A stretch of 64,000 bases of DNA from Mesaphorura yosii. Taxonomy: Eukaryota; Arthropoda; Collembola; Poduromorpha; Tullbergiidae. Positions 51,051-62,853 of the stretch are shown here, piece by piece; the first letter of the stretch is position 1, and each line of letters begins with the position of its first letter. The DNA is taken from the NCBI GenBank assembly GCA_009869945.1, contig WIXG01000039.1, positions 186,001 through 250,000 of the forward strand. Reading direction: 5' to 3'. The translations under genes were made by a program, and so were the position numbers. A model generated the notes under the pieces. It searched no databases. It was not told the DNA's origin and saw nothing but the letters and a program-made list of their open reading frames with translations.

Positions 51051-52850
51051 ATCTGCTACGCTGAAACAGCAGACAGCAGCCGTTTTTAATAAGGTGAAGG
51101 GTGAGAGGTCTCGCGTGTTGTCATTCACTGATTCGTCAATCTGTTTGCATCGTCATTCTATTGACAAGAGTATGAGAGACTGAAGATATACTACTACTGA
51201 TAAAATGACACAAATTGGCAAATCCCCGACCTCCTCCGCCTGCAGTGTGAGTATTGATAAGCCACTGAATTTTTTACAAATCCCTTATCTGAATCAAGTG
51301 AAGCCCGAAGATAAAGAAATGTTTTACAGTGCTACATTTTTGCCTGGATATTGACCAGTATCAATTCACTTATTGAAAATCGATCAAAAATATTGTCAAG
51401 ATTTAGTATTCATTATTCAATGCAAATCATAATTCTTCGTGAGCACGCATAGTGAGCAATGTTGCGTTTCACGCAAATTTTCAGTTCTGTTTCGTACCCA
51501 ATAGTATTACGGCACGAACTGCATTCATATTCCCTTTCTGCACTCGAGTTCGTGTCATTCACGCATAAAATTTTGTTTATCTCATTGATTCGAGCGAAAT
51601 CGGCCTGCTTCGGACTCTGAATCGGCTAGTCCGACATCGCCGGAAATTACAAGTACACGTGTTTTAGGTCAAGCCGGCTAAACGCAATAGAAATACAAAC
51701 GAATCCGTTAACTAACTTCACTTTAACCTCCGACTTGCAACAGGTTTCAATTTCCCCAAAGCACGGTGTGCAAAATGCGAGATGAGGTACCACCTCAGAA
51801 GTTGCAATTTTGCATTGCGAATTAAATTACAAGTGCGAGCGCCTCAACAAAGACTCAGCCCAACTTGTAAACATTCTCGCAGTCGCAGCGATTTTAAATT
51901 GTAACCCAACTTGATTTGATTGGCCCCAGTAAGTCCACCTCTTACCAGCCTCACGGCCAATGTGGAGTATACACGATGCCGAGCTGAGATCACTCACGCT
52001 TTCCGTACATGTACCACCACCACGCGTACACGACGCGTTATGTAATTGCGAACACTGGCAACTGGCTGCGGTACGCTGGTATTAACTATCTATCGGATGT
52101 TCGTCGTGTTGATGACGGGGACAAAATATCTGGCCACGTATTGACATTTTTAACACCAGGCCAGGCAGGCCATAAGCATGATTTCAGCTTTGCAATCTGC
52201 TCGAAATTCGGCTTCAAGCCTTGCAATTAAAATACACGAATGTCTGGACGATTTTTCGACTCATTATGCATGGCCCACTGGTGGTCGGCCAGAGTTCATG
52301 ACAGGTTGAACTAAAAATAGGACTGGAACCATGGGCAAATGAGAATTTAAGTGGAAAAGGCATTAGAGGAGAGCTTCCGGGAAGGACTTCGACTTCGAGC
52401 CGGTATGGCTATTTTTGCCGTGTCATGCAAGGGCAAGGTTTCTTTTTGTCAGGTGCGTAAATGAAAACTTACGGACGAGCGAAACGGTCAGCCGTTTCCA
52501 GCGCGCAAATTCGGTGTAAGCTGGCTACCAAATCCGAATTTAGTCAATTTAGGATTGTGGTGACTTCCTTCGTCGCAGTACACAGCCTGTGGCCATAAGT
52601 AAGGTGCTAGCATCCATTTTAGATGTTAAATTACATTGTAGCACAGCACATTGTAGAATTTGCTGCAGATTCACGGCATGAGTTGAGTTTTCCTGTGCCA
52701 AGCCATGCTATGACTATGCCTATGCCAACTCGCTGGGCTTTATAAGGTCTTTCACACGTAGTCACAATCCGTAGCCGGTTTGGTTGTGCATTTTGCTGAG
52801 TTGAGCCTACACGTAGAGATTCTCTTCTAGTGTTCCATGCCAGAGAGCGT

Positions 52851-52858
52851 TTACGTGG
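52851..52858 (+). promoter_or_regulatory. Possible ER-stress (UPRE-like) site upstream of PDI
   Basis: TTACGTGG lies about 170 nt upstream of the PDI start codon. It resembles the XBP1/ATF6 core ACGTG(G). PDI genes are classical unfolded-protein-response targets, but a single 8-mer is weak evidence. Confidence 0.25.
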
Positions 52859-53025
52859 TTCACTCTTCATCTCTTGCTCTCTCTTTGCAGTTTAGTCGGT
52901 CTTGTCATCAACATCACCGAGTCGAGTCTCCGTCGTTTCGCCCGTCGTAGTAGCTGTTCATTCCATATTGCTATTGCTATTTTCTTATTAATTTGTACCG
53001 ATTAGGGAACCGTAATTAGCTAACC

Positions 53026-56000
53026 ATGAAATCCTTACTGAAATTAGCAGTACTTGCCCTAGTAGTATTCAATTCCTGTCTCTGTGACGAAGAAGAACTC
53101 AAGACTGATGAAGGAGTACTTGTCCTGACGAAGGGGACCTACGAGAAGGCAATCAGCGATAACGAACACATCCTCGTCGAGTTCTGTAAGTCCCTATTGT
53201 AATTAAGCAGTGCTGACGTCTGACATGTGTTGAAAATCGTGACTTAATTTGCTAGAGTTGAAGTTAACGATTACATATGCATATGCGCACGTGAGCCGTA
53301 AGACGTAACAGGCGACGTTAATTGCGGCATTGCAGTTGCATTCGAATTTACACAAATAACCAGTTAAATTAAAACTTCAATTAGACAGGACCCGTGATAG
53401 TTCTTTATTGACCTGGTGTAATTAGATTAAGTCGTTCATGGACAAACCATATGCTTATGCTAACGCTAACGTAGGTTGCACCCATCTGTTATGCGCCTAG
53501 TACACGTGTATTAGTTGACAGCACCGGCTGCAGACGAACAAGCTTTGGATTTCGTACCGTGTTGTGTCACTGTTAAGATACTTGGGCCAATAATTCGCAC
53601 ACGTCAGCTCAGATTCGATTTTTGCATCTTGATTCATCTTTTTATCGACTTACTCATGAGATTTTGTCTTCACTTGCAACGTTGCGACTGCGACATTCTG
53701 CAAGTCAGTTATTGTTTTCAGTTTAGCGAATAAGATGAGGAGGATGAGTGCTCAAAATTACGCCATAACTGCTGTGTCCCATTTATTTCGGTATTAGTGC
53801 AGTAGACGCATCGGCATTGATTGGGAGTTGCTTATGATTGGAGTCTTTAGAGTCAATGATCGATTTCCTCGAAATAACCCGCTTGAAAAAGCCGGCGACC
53901 GGGAAGACAAGACAATACCGCCTATAATTAGAATTTAGAATATTAAATTCATATTCTACATTCAGTTATTCAATCATATTTAGTTGCAATAGTCAAAAGA
54001 TGGTATCTCAAAGTTACGGCAAAACCAGCGTCAGCGTCTCATCTTGCAGTGCTTCATTTCAAAATGTCTACTGTTTGAAGCAACAGCTAACGACAGGTCA
54101 TAGCTTCCAGCCTCTGCTCATAATTATCATTAAAATTAAAGGCCAATGAAAATCTCCAATCTCATGAATGATAATAATGATGGAGTCGGAGTCACTTCTG
54201 CATGGTAAATAGAGTATTGGAGAATAGAAATAGAACAAAGTTCGTCCATAATTCAAATGAATCTCGACTCTCGAGTGTTTACTTGAGCCCGAACTCAAGT
54301 TTGTCCATGCCAGGTTACGGCTATGGCTACATCCTTTATCGTATCGTATCGTCCTGTCATGAGTTCACAACTTGGAATTAAATTATCGTATAATGCATAC
54401 TGTCTATGCTTTACTGGGACTGGCAGAAACAGCGTGTGCGATGCGATGTAAGGTACACTAAACTTGAAGTTGATGGCCTTGAAAAAGAGAAGTTGAACCA
54501 TTCATAGAATACAACCAAGCCAAGCCAAGCCAGTCATTTCCATAATAATCATAGCACCACAGTCCCAAAGTTGCACTGGCAGGTTGCTTTGCTCTGTAAG
54601 GCGCTAGCGCTAGACATGTTTCCAGTTTGTCGCAAAAAATCGCGATGTTGACGGTAAACACATTAAAGACTCTTGCATCAAGCTGTAGCCGGTGAATCTG
54701 TGAAAGATTGCAAATGAGACATTTTCATCTGTAAGCATGAAACGACTGAGTTCGAATAGATATATTGTCTATGCCGCTAAAAACCTGGAAGCGCAGTCTG
54801 ATAATCGGGGAGATCACCCGCTAACGTGAATGACATGAATAGGTTGATTACCGCAACTGTTGCTAAGTGTGTGGGTCGAACCCAGTCTTCATTTACTTTG
54901 CTTATATTACTTTGAGTCGTTGCATGGTTAGTTTAGTGATGAATACTCATCTTCATGCCTTTTTTCGTGCGCTAAGTCGTTGAAGCTTGGTGCTACGCAA
55001 GACGTCTGAGAGTCGGAGTCTAGAGATCAATGGTCGGGGCTGCCGGCTGCGTAATAATAGTGTGTTACGTAGATTATGGCAAGTCATGCATTTCTTTTGT
55101 TAGGATTCAAGAGGCGAAGAAACAGCTCAAGAAACAAAGCCTATTGACTAACGAGTAATGTGGGACTGTATTTTCGAGTAAATGTTGAGGCACTAATTGA
55201 CACCTTCATGAATTCAGTGCTTTGCATACAGGGAGACTATTCTTCCTGTCGCGTGATCGAGTCCCGTCCGTGTCAAATCGGGTATGAGCTGAGTCTGTTG
55301 AAGCTGGACATTTTAGAATAAGGAAGTTAGTAATGTAAAAATTATTACTTATCTGCTCTATTTCCGATGCAGCTCGGGCACAAATCAAAATGCAGTCTGC
55401 TAACTCTACCAGGATAATTACACGGAGGAAGTAAAGTATTCTACGTCTGATAAGTTGATAAGGGTTAGAATTTCTAATGAGATGTGGTTTCGGTCTCTAA
55501 CCGACTTCCACCTTGAAACAAGAAGGCTACGTTACAATGGTCTGGAGTGGAGCTCTGATAAACTGAATCTAAGTGTGTCTAGCAGTGAGGCTTCCGTCCA
55601 ACACAATTGTCAACGCAAGGGACAAGTGCTTCAACTTGATGATTTTGTGTTTCGTAAAAAATGTTTCATGCCACGCATCTACGTATGAATCGGCTCATAA
55701 AACTGAAGTACGCCTTGTTTTAATTTTCAGATGCCCCGTGGTGCGGTCACTGCAAAGCCTTGGCTCCCGAATACGTAAAAGCTGCGAAGAAATTGGAAGA
55801 AGAAGGCTCAGCCATTAAATTAGGGAAGGTTGACGCAACTGAAGAGGCCGAACTTGCCGAACAAAATCAAGTGCGCGGATACCCGACATTGAAATTCTTC
55901 CGGAATGGAAAGCCAATTGATTACACTGGTAAGAATCTAAATAAGAAACAGGAATAAGAAAGAGGTGGACATGGGTGCAGCAGTGCGGATACAAGTCTGG

Positions 56001-57778
56001 TGCTATGTAACAAACAGGTGGACGTACCGCTGACGAGATTGTGAACTGGTTGAAGAAGAAGACGGGACCTGCCGCCAAGACATTGGAAACCGCAGAGGAG
56101 GTCACGAAATTCTATGAAGAGCCAGAAGTCGCCGTTGTGGGATTCTTCTCGGTAAATTCCGCGTCAATTTGAATCTAAAAGGCCAAAGGCAAATGAAAGA
56201 CTGATCACCTTCTTGCGACATTGATAGGACGCTGACTCAAACGCAGCTAAGGAATTCTTGAAGGCAGCGGCAGGCATCGATGACCTCCCATTCGGTGTCG
56301 TCTACAAGTCCGATGTTGCAAAGGCGAACAAAGTTGATGGTGATGCAGTTGTTGTTTTCAAGAAAGTGTGTACTTTAGTTCGAGTTCCCTCTTTTTTATT
56401 GATTTTACATGTTACTGACGACTTTTTATACTCACAGTTCGACGAAGGCCGCAACGATTTGACCACCGACTTCGATGATGAGAAGATCTCCAAGTTCGTC
56501 AAAGTCAGCAGCCTGCCATTGATCGTCGACTTCAACCATGAAACCGCACAGAAGGTGTTTGGAGGTGAAATCCGTAACCACGTTCTTTTATTCTTGAGCA
56601 AAGAAGGTGGACAATACGAAAAATACACCGAGACGCAAAAGGCGAACGCGAAGCACTTCCAAGGAAAAGTAAGTGCCATCATTTTCTTTGTTGCTTTCAC
56701 TCGGTTTACGCTTAGCATTTCGTTCAGCAAGCCAATATGTTGTGAATGACGGGAAGCATTGTTGCCTTATTGCTTTCTCACTTAAAGTATTGGTAAATTA
56801 AAAGCAGTACTAATATCCTCCTGACTAACTTGCCAGATGTGCTATAGTTTTTTGGGGTGGAACGGTACTGGACAATTTTTTTGCTTGGCATTAGCTTGTG
56901 TTCAGTCCAACGCTGATAAAACTATAATGGCTTCTTACAAACTTCCTTTATCAGTGTTTGTTAACTTTTGTGCGCTATTTTTGCAGCTCCTTTTCGTTAC
57001 CATCAACATTGATGAGGAAGATCACGGACGTATTCTTGAATTCTTCGGAATGAAGAAGGAGGAAGCCCCAGCAGTTCGTTTCATCAAGCTCGCCGATGAG
57101 ATGTCCAAGTTCAAGCCTCAAACTGATGTGCTTAATGATGAAGCCGCAATGAAGACCTTCATTAATGATGTTCTGGATGGAAAGGCCAAGGTATGAACGC
57201 AGATGAAACTCGAGCACGACAACGTCTACGTTCGCAATGAATTTAATTAATTACGTTGTTGTATTCTTACAGCCACATCTCTTGAGCCAAGATTTGCCAG
57301 AGGATTGGGACAAGAACCCCGTCAAAGTTTTAGTCGCTTCCAATTTTGATGAAATTGCTTTAGATAAGGAGAAGAACGTTCTTGTTGAATTCTATGCACC
57401 TTGGTGCGGCCACTGCAAGCAACTTGCTCCAATCTACGACGAGGTTCGTGGAAATGTTCGTAATATGCCATGCGAGGCCTTTTCTAACTTTATTCTTTAT
57501 TCTTGCAGCTGGGTGCTAAGTTCAAGGAAGACCCTAGTGTTGTGATTGCCAAAATTGATGCTACAATTAATGAATTGGAACACACGAAGATCAACAGTTT
57601 CCCAACAATCAAATTGTACAAGAAGGGAGACAACTCCATCGTAGACTACAACGGCGAAAGAACATTAGACGGACTATCCAAATTCCTAGAAACCGATGGC
57701 GAATACGGACAGGCAGCCCCAGACCAGGCTGAGGAGGAGGATGAGGATGATGACACTCCAAAGAAGGATGAACTGTAA
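53026..57778 (+). CDS. Pdi: Protein disulfide-isomerase (PDIA1/P4HB type)
   Basis: Eight exons (53026-53185, 55731-55928, 56018-56151, 56228-56365, 56438-56668, 56987-57190, 57273-57443, 57509-57778) give 501 residues, the family length. PDI forms and rearranges disulfides in the ER lumen and is the beta subunit of prolyl 4-hydroxylase. Residues 1-about 20 are a signal peptide ([15 protein letters not shown]). Domain order is a-b-b'-a'-c. The catalytic CGHC motifs are at residues 58-61 ([15 protein letters not shown]) and 400-403 ([16 protein letters not shown]). [18 protein letters not shown] marks the b' domain. An acidic tail ends in KDEL for ER retention. Intron 1 (2.5 kb) splits the first active-site exon from the signal-peptide exon. 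Poly(A) signal at 57863-57868. Confidence 0.97.
53186..55730 (+). other. Large first intron of PDI
   Basis: Opens GTAAGT and ends ttgttttaattttcag. No gene is supported inside it on either strand, and I see no repeat of note. Confidence 0.65.
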
Positions 57779-57882
57779 ACTTTACACACTAGCTTAAGTT
57801 TCTCATCATTAAATTTGTGTTTAATTTAATCGTTTTGAGATTATATAAAAAATTCTTTGATTAATAAAACTAAAGCTTTAGT

Positions 57883-60468
57883 CTACGAAACTACTTCAAC
57901 TGCCGGCTCCGGCTTCTTTGTCTTCTTCGAATTAGTTGATCCTCCAGATTTCTTGTTTTGGGATTTTGGTTTCTTCTCCTTCACTTCGGGCTGTTGTCCT
58001 CCATATTTTATCTTCAGCTGGTTTATAAGAGTTTGCTCCAGTTTTTGGAATAACGGTGCAGGCTAGAAAGAAGGTGACGCAAGCGATCGTTAAGTGCACG
58101 CCGAAGATATAAGGAAAAAAAATCATTTTACCTTTCCAATCTGATGTCCAGCCGGTAAGAATTGCTGCAAAGTTGACGATAGGACAGGTTCATCTACATT
58201 TAACTGAGTTCTTATCGTTTTCGCAACTTGGGGCATGAACGGCTCCAAAAGTGTTGACAGCAGAAATACAATTTGAGCTCCAACTCCACAAATTGTGCCA
58301 CATCTTGGTTTACTACACACACAAATGGGGTATGAGTGAAACTACCTTGAACACAATATAAAGGAACGCATTGCTTACTGTTCCTCGTCCTTGTTAAGCG
58401 TCCACGGCTTCTGGGCTTGGAAATACTGATTACCGAGTTTGGAAATACTCAGAACCTGACGAAGGGCTTCGCGTAGCTTGGAAGCGTCGAGCAAATTGAT
58501 GTACTCTTGAAGTTCGACATTGACCTGCGCCAGTAATTCATAGTCTTCGGGTAGGAGACTCATTTCAGGAACTTTGCTCTCGAAAAACTTCTCCAAGAAT
58601 GAAAGTGACCTAAATCGCATAACAGATAACAGATTGACTCTGATGAAAAGCTTCACATAGAAAATTGGCGGCTCAAGCTCTCAACTCACCGATTGACGAA
58701 ATTCCCCAAGTTGTTCAGCAACTCTGAATTATTTTTCATGACAAAGTCGTCCCAGGAAAACGCAGCGTCTTGACTTTCGGGTCTGACGAATATTAAATAA
58801 AAACGCCAGATATCGGCTGGAATGCCTGGAACAGAGAAGAACTTCAGTACCAGGACATTGCAGTATTTAATTCAAACTACGCATTGCTGTCCATTGCGCC
58901 TACCTGTCTCCATTGCGTCGTTGCCAAAAACTCCAACTCCTCGGCTCTTCGAGAATTTCCCGTCTTCATAATTTAAATATTCGGTGGCCATCAAATTAGT
59001 CACGACGGTCCATGGATCTTTAGTCCCCTTCAATGTTGCCGGAAATATTATCGAATGAAATGGCACGTTGTCCTTTGCCATGAACTCGTAATATTTTATG
59101 TCAGCATCAGGATTCTGCCACCACTTCTTCCAATCTTTGGTGTAGCAGGCGGTCATGCTAATGTAGCCAATTGGAGCGTCGAACCAAACGTAGAAGACCT
59201 ACAGACAGAGTGGAATGAAAGAATCCGCCTCCGTCTGTGCGGTAGGCCCGACCTTTTAGCATGCACCTACCTTAGTTTCAAAGTTCGGAAGTGGTACTGG
59301 AGTGCCCCACTTCAAGTCTCTTGTGATGCAGCGCTCCTTCAGACCTTCTTTTAACCAAGTTTTTGCTATTGTTCGAGCGTTTGAAGACCAGCCTTCACCC
59401 ACATTAGTTAACCACTCATCTAAGTCGACTTCCCTCTCGAGCTTAGGTAAATCTAAGAATATCTGTAACAAACAGCAGGTTTTCAAATCTTTGCTGTGAA
59501 TTGTCAATGTGGGCTTGGCTTTGACATTGGCATTACCTGATTACTGTCCCTGATAATGACTTCGGTGGAGTTGCAGATTTTACATCTGGGGTTCTTTAAC
59601 TCAACAGAATTAGTTAACCGCCCACACTTGTCACACTGATCGCCTCGAGCATCATCATATCCACATGAGGGACATGTTCCTTCAACAAATCTATCCGACA
59701 GAAATCGGTCGCAGGGAACACAAAAGAGCTGCTGCACAACCATTTCCTTCAAGTATCCATTCTTGTCCAGTTTTAGGAAAATATCATGGCCCACTCTGCA
59801 ACATCGGAGCAACACCAGTCAATGATAAATGAATTGCGCATTCGTATCATTCGCAAAGATAGCCAACAGATGTTACTTACTCAGTTTGTTCTTTTGTGGT
59901 GGTCCTGCCAAAGTGGTCGAAAGAAATACCGAACCACTCGTAGATTTCTGAATGCAGCTTAAAGTACTTATCGCATATTTCCTGCGGTGTTGACTTTTCT
60001 TGCAGAGCTTTGGTTTCTGTTGCAGTTCCATATTCATCAGTTCCACAAATGTACAGGGTTGGCCTGCCTTTCAGTCGACAATACCTAAACATAAAAGGTA
60101 CAACTAATGATTCGCATACATGGCACGCATGAATAGCCACACAAAGTGACAAAGCTAACGTTAAATCCGACATCGAAACAATATTACGATACCTCGCAAA
60201 GACATCAGCCGATAGCGTGCTTCCAACGATATTTCCCAAATGTGGGACATTATTGACGTAAGGTAATGCAGATGTTATAAGGTAGTTTGTTTCTCCTTCA
60301 ACTGGAAGTCTGTAATTCGCGGAAGAATATCAATAAATTGACAATTTTACTCTTAATTGCGGTAAGAATGAGAAGCACTTACATTGGACCAGCAACACTC
60401 TTCTTATCTTTCCTTAATACTGGAGTATTCCAAGCCTGTTTGGCGTCGTCAATACTTGGAGTGGCCAT
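57883..60468 (-). CDS. MARS1: Cytosolic-type methionyl-tRNA synthetase, catalytic core only
   Basis: Ten coding exons from 60468-60383 down to 58062-57883 (others 60309-60193, 60084-59881, 59795-59537, 59462-59271, 59198-58904, 58825-58690, 58609-58379, 58312-58132) give 626 residues. MetRS is a class I enzyme charging tRNA-Met. The HIGH-type motif is PHLGN (51-55) and the KMSKS-type motif is KFSKS (367-371). Zinc knuckles CVPC, CPSCG and CDKCG identify the archaeal/eukaryotic cytosolic form. The anticodon-binding domain contains [18 protein letters not shown]. Human MARS1 (900 residues) has an N-terminal GST-like domain and C-terminal WHEP domain; neither is seen. The C-terminus is only a Lys-rich tail. 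The start used is the first in-frame ATG in a good context. A candidate upstream exon near 60.55-60.64 kb does not join in phase, so it is treated as untranslated. Confidence 0.92.
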
Positions 60469-61315
60469 ACCTTCACTATCTTGACGAAGAGGCTAAACAA
60501 ATTAAATGAAGACTGAATTCTGTGGAACACCGGCACAATGACAATGATGTAACTTGCTCTTTTGTTTGCAATCGTTGACACGTTTCGTGGATGCAGCGCT
60601 GTTGCTTCCTGTAGCAGCACGGTTGACAGCTGTTCCAATTTATCTGCTAATTACAGTCTTTAACTAGGTTAATATACGCAAGAGCAGATTAATATTTAAT
60701 TGAGTACTTGCAACACTTGAACGTGAAAACGTGCGCACATGAAAGGGAAATTATGAATGAAGCCGGAATGTGACGTATGGACATACGGTAGGGCTGCTGA
60801 TTCAGTTCAGACAGGATGTGCCATGCGCTGCGGCCTGCAAGGAAACGTGATGTTTGAGATCTGAGGATTATAACTCATGATTTGATGATTTGATGATCAT
60901 TTTCATCTTCATTTATACATTTCAATGCCAAGTCTCCGATACAGTTTCATTTAGCACTTACGAAATGCCACGGTTAATTCGACGTGGGGAATGCCCATTT
61001 CCAGTTTACTTTGGGAGCGCATATTTTCTCTTTCCATTTCTTGTTTTGCAATGCCGGCTTTCTCTTAGAAGGCCTGAAAGTGATCAATGAACATGAACTT
61101 CTTAGTATGCATGAATCGAAGAAAACCGAATTCGGACGTTCTTCACCGATGTACAGGAGCCGCGAGTCTCAAACATTTGACCGATTTGTTGACGCGCAGT
61201 TCGGTTCTCGATTCGAGACCTGAGTCGCGATTCTTTCAGGTTTAGTAACGTGAACTTAAAGCAAAGCATGGAGGACAAGGATTTGCAATGAAGGGAATCT
61301 GAAGCTGTCCGGCCA
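60469..61315. promoter_or_regulatory. Divergent promoter interval, MARS1 and F-box gene 1
   Basis: About 850 bp between opposite-strand starts. A candidate non-coding 5' exon of MARS1 (60648-60550, acceptor ctgtaattag, donor GCAA|gttaca) lies at its left side. No promoter motif is clear. Confidence 0.35.
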
Positions 61316-62610
61316 ATGATGAACCCTTTCCTGAATAAACTGGTAAGTTTTCTACTAAATCATTTTGCTCAGCTATCGAAATCGTGAGTGCGAACTGCTT
61401 CGACAGATTCTTGAGAATCTTTTCTCCCAACTCGACAACGATGGACTCTTGAAGTCGCGTCTCGTCTGCAGGCTTTGGAATAAAGAAGTTAACCGTTTCT
61501 TACGGATGCGAAAACTTGTGAATTTTTCTGGTTCGAATACAAAACACATCTACTCATTTCTGAAGTTGATGAAGCCATATTACGACCACGATCGCGACAC
61601 CAGTGCTCATGCGGACGCTCTACCAGAAGATATGATACCATTCGCCAGATTCTCCATCCAAATCTGGGATTCGGAGTCATACCGAAGTCGTTTTGTGTCC
61701 TTGCCTGACTACAGCGAAGCGTTCTTCAACAATTACGGACAGTTCGTCAAGTACCTGCAGATAAGCTTTAATGACTTCAAAGACACCGTCCTCGACACGA
61801 AATATCGAGACTGGTTTCTTGGAGCTCTATCAAGTAACTTGAAAATTCTCGAATTGAATGGTCAGTCATCGTTTGTGCCCACCGCCTTACAAAATCAGGA
61901 CGAGTTCATATTTAATAGCAGTGAAGAGGTGAAAACATTGCCCAACCTTCGGACTCTCATCATGACGGATTTCTTTGACGAACCTGAGCCTGAAGATGCA
62001 CCAGGCGTGAGGAAGCGATTTGGCACAAGATTTATGGTCGATATTTTAAGAATGGCTCCCAATCTACAGTCACTGACCATTAACACCTTCGAAAATGTCT
62101 CAAGCTCCTTGACCGTCTCAACAATTCGAGCCCTGCAGCAGTTCTGTCGTGAGACTGGGCATTTACAAATACAACATTTGCGTCTGCAAACGCACATAAA
62201 TGACGAACTGCTAAAATTCATGTCTGCGTGCAGATTTAAACTGAAATCCTGTGAATTGAAGTGTTTGGACATTAGCACACATGGAACGCTGGCGGAATTT
62301 CTCGTGTCACAAGCCAGAACGCTCGAAAACTTGGTGCTTGGCTCTGGAAATGGAAAGACAGCGGCTACGGAAATTGCGGACGATTTCGTGTTCTCGGTGC
62401 TCGCAAATCTGAAGCGTCTCAGAAGTCTGGTGATTAGAAACTGCAAGGTAGGAGTAAGAAGTATAAAGAAATCAGCTTAGTTGTACGCTTGCATGCAGGC
62501 CAGTCATCATTATTGATGTGGATTCTTTTCTTTTATTCAAGGTTTCGGATGGTGGATTGCGATACATTACAGAAAATATGAAATTTTTGCATATAGAAGT
62601 TACAATATAA
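61316..62610 (+). CDS. F-box protein with leucine-rich-type repeats (paralogue 1)
   Basis: Exons 61316-61342, 61407-62447 and 62542-62610 give 378 residues. F-box proteins bind Skp1 in SCF ubiquitin ligases and recruit substrates through the remaining sequence. The tiny first exon encodes MMNPFLNKL. The F-box follows at once: ILENLFSQLDNDGLLKSRLV then CRLWNKEVNRF. After it come VNFSGSNTKHIYSFLKLM and degenerate leucine-rich units (LKILELNGQSSF, LPNLRTLIMTDFF, MAPNLQSLTINTF, LKSCELKCLDIS, LKRLRSLVIRNCKVSDGGLR). The last exon completes a typical LRR strand. The neighbour at 62854-63847 is a paralogue in inverted orientation with the same exon-1/intron placement. Substrate unknown. The first-exon link rests on this shared structure. 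Confidence 0.82.
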
Positions 62611-62642
62611 ACGCTACGATCCACGCTATTTAACGACGGCTT

Positions 62643-62785
62643 ATAGAAAAAGGAACAAATTATCGGGAACAATTGTTCCCGGTAGATTGTTTCCAGAAAA
62701 ATTGTTCCTAGTAAATTGTTTCCAGCTATGTTCCCGGTAAATTGTTTCTCGAGATGTTTCATGCAAATTGTTCCCAGTGAACTTC
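62643..62785. repeat. AACAATTGTTCC-type tandem/palindromic repeat, copy 2
   Basis: About eight units of ATTGTTCC or ATTGTTTCC spaced 14-20 nt, with a perfect 16-bp palindrome GGGAACAATTGTTCCC at 62665-62680. It fills most of the gap between the two convergent F-box genes. The same words occur at 30105-30160. Confidence 0.75.
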
Positions 62786-62853
62786 AAACGCCAATGACTT
62801 TTTGTCAAAACGCACACCTTTCACGCAAGATTATTTAATGGTGATCTCTTTTG

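Larger units (their letters stand above)
50123..53025. other. Intergenic interval between Su(z)12 and PDI
   Basis: 2.9 kb without a supported gene. The left part is the Su(z)12 3' UTR up to about 50.63 kb. The only structured feature noted is a cluster of TCTAA words near 51.0 kb. The right end holds the PDI promoter. Confidence 0.5.

Noticed and set aside
60414-60638. Minus-strand frame upstream of MARS1 (LSTVLLQEATALHPRN) as an extra N-terminal exon
   Set aside because: Its only usable donor leaves a phase that runs into a stop in the catalytic exon, and the frame lacks an ATG.
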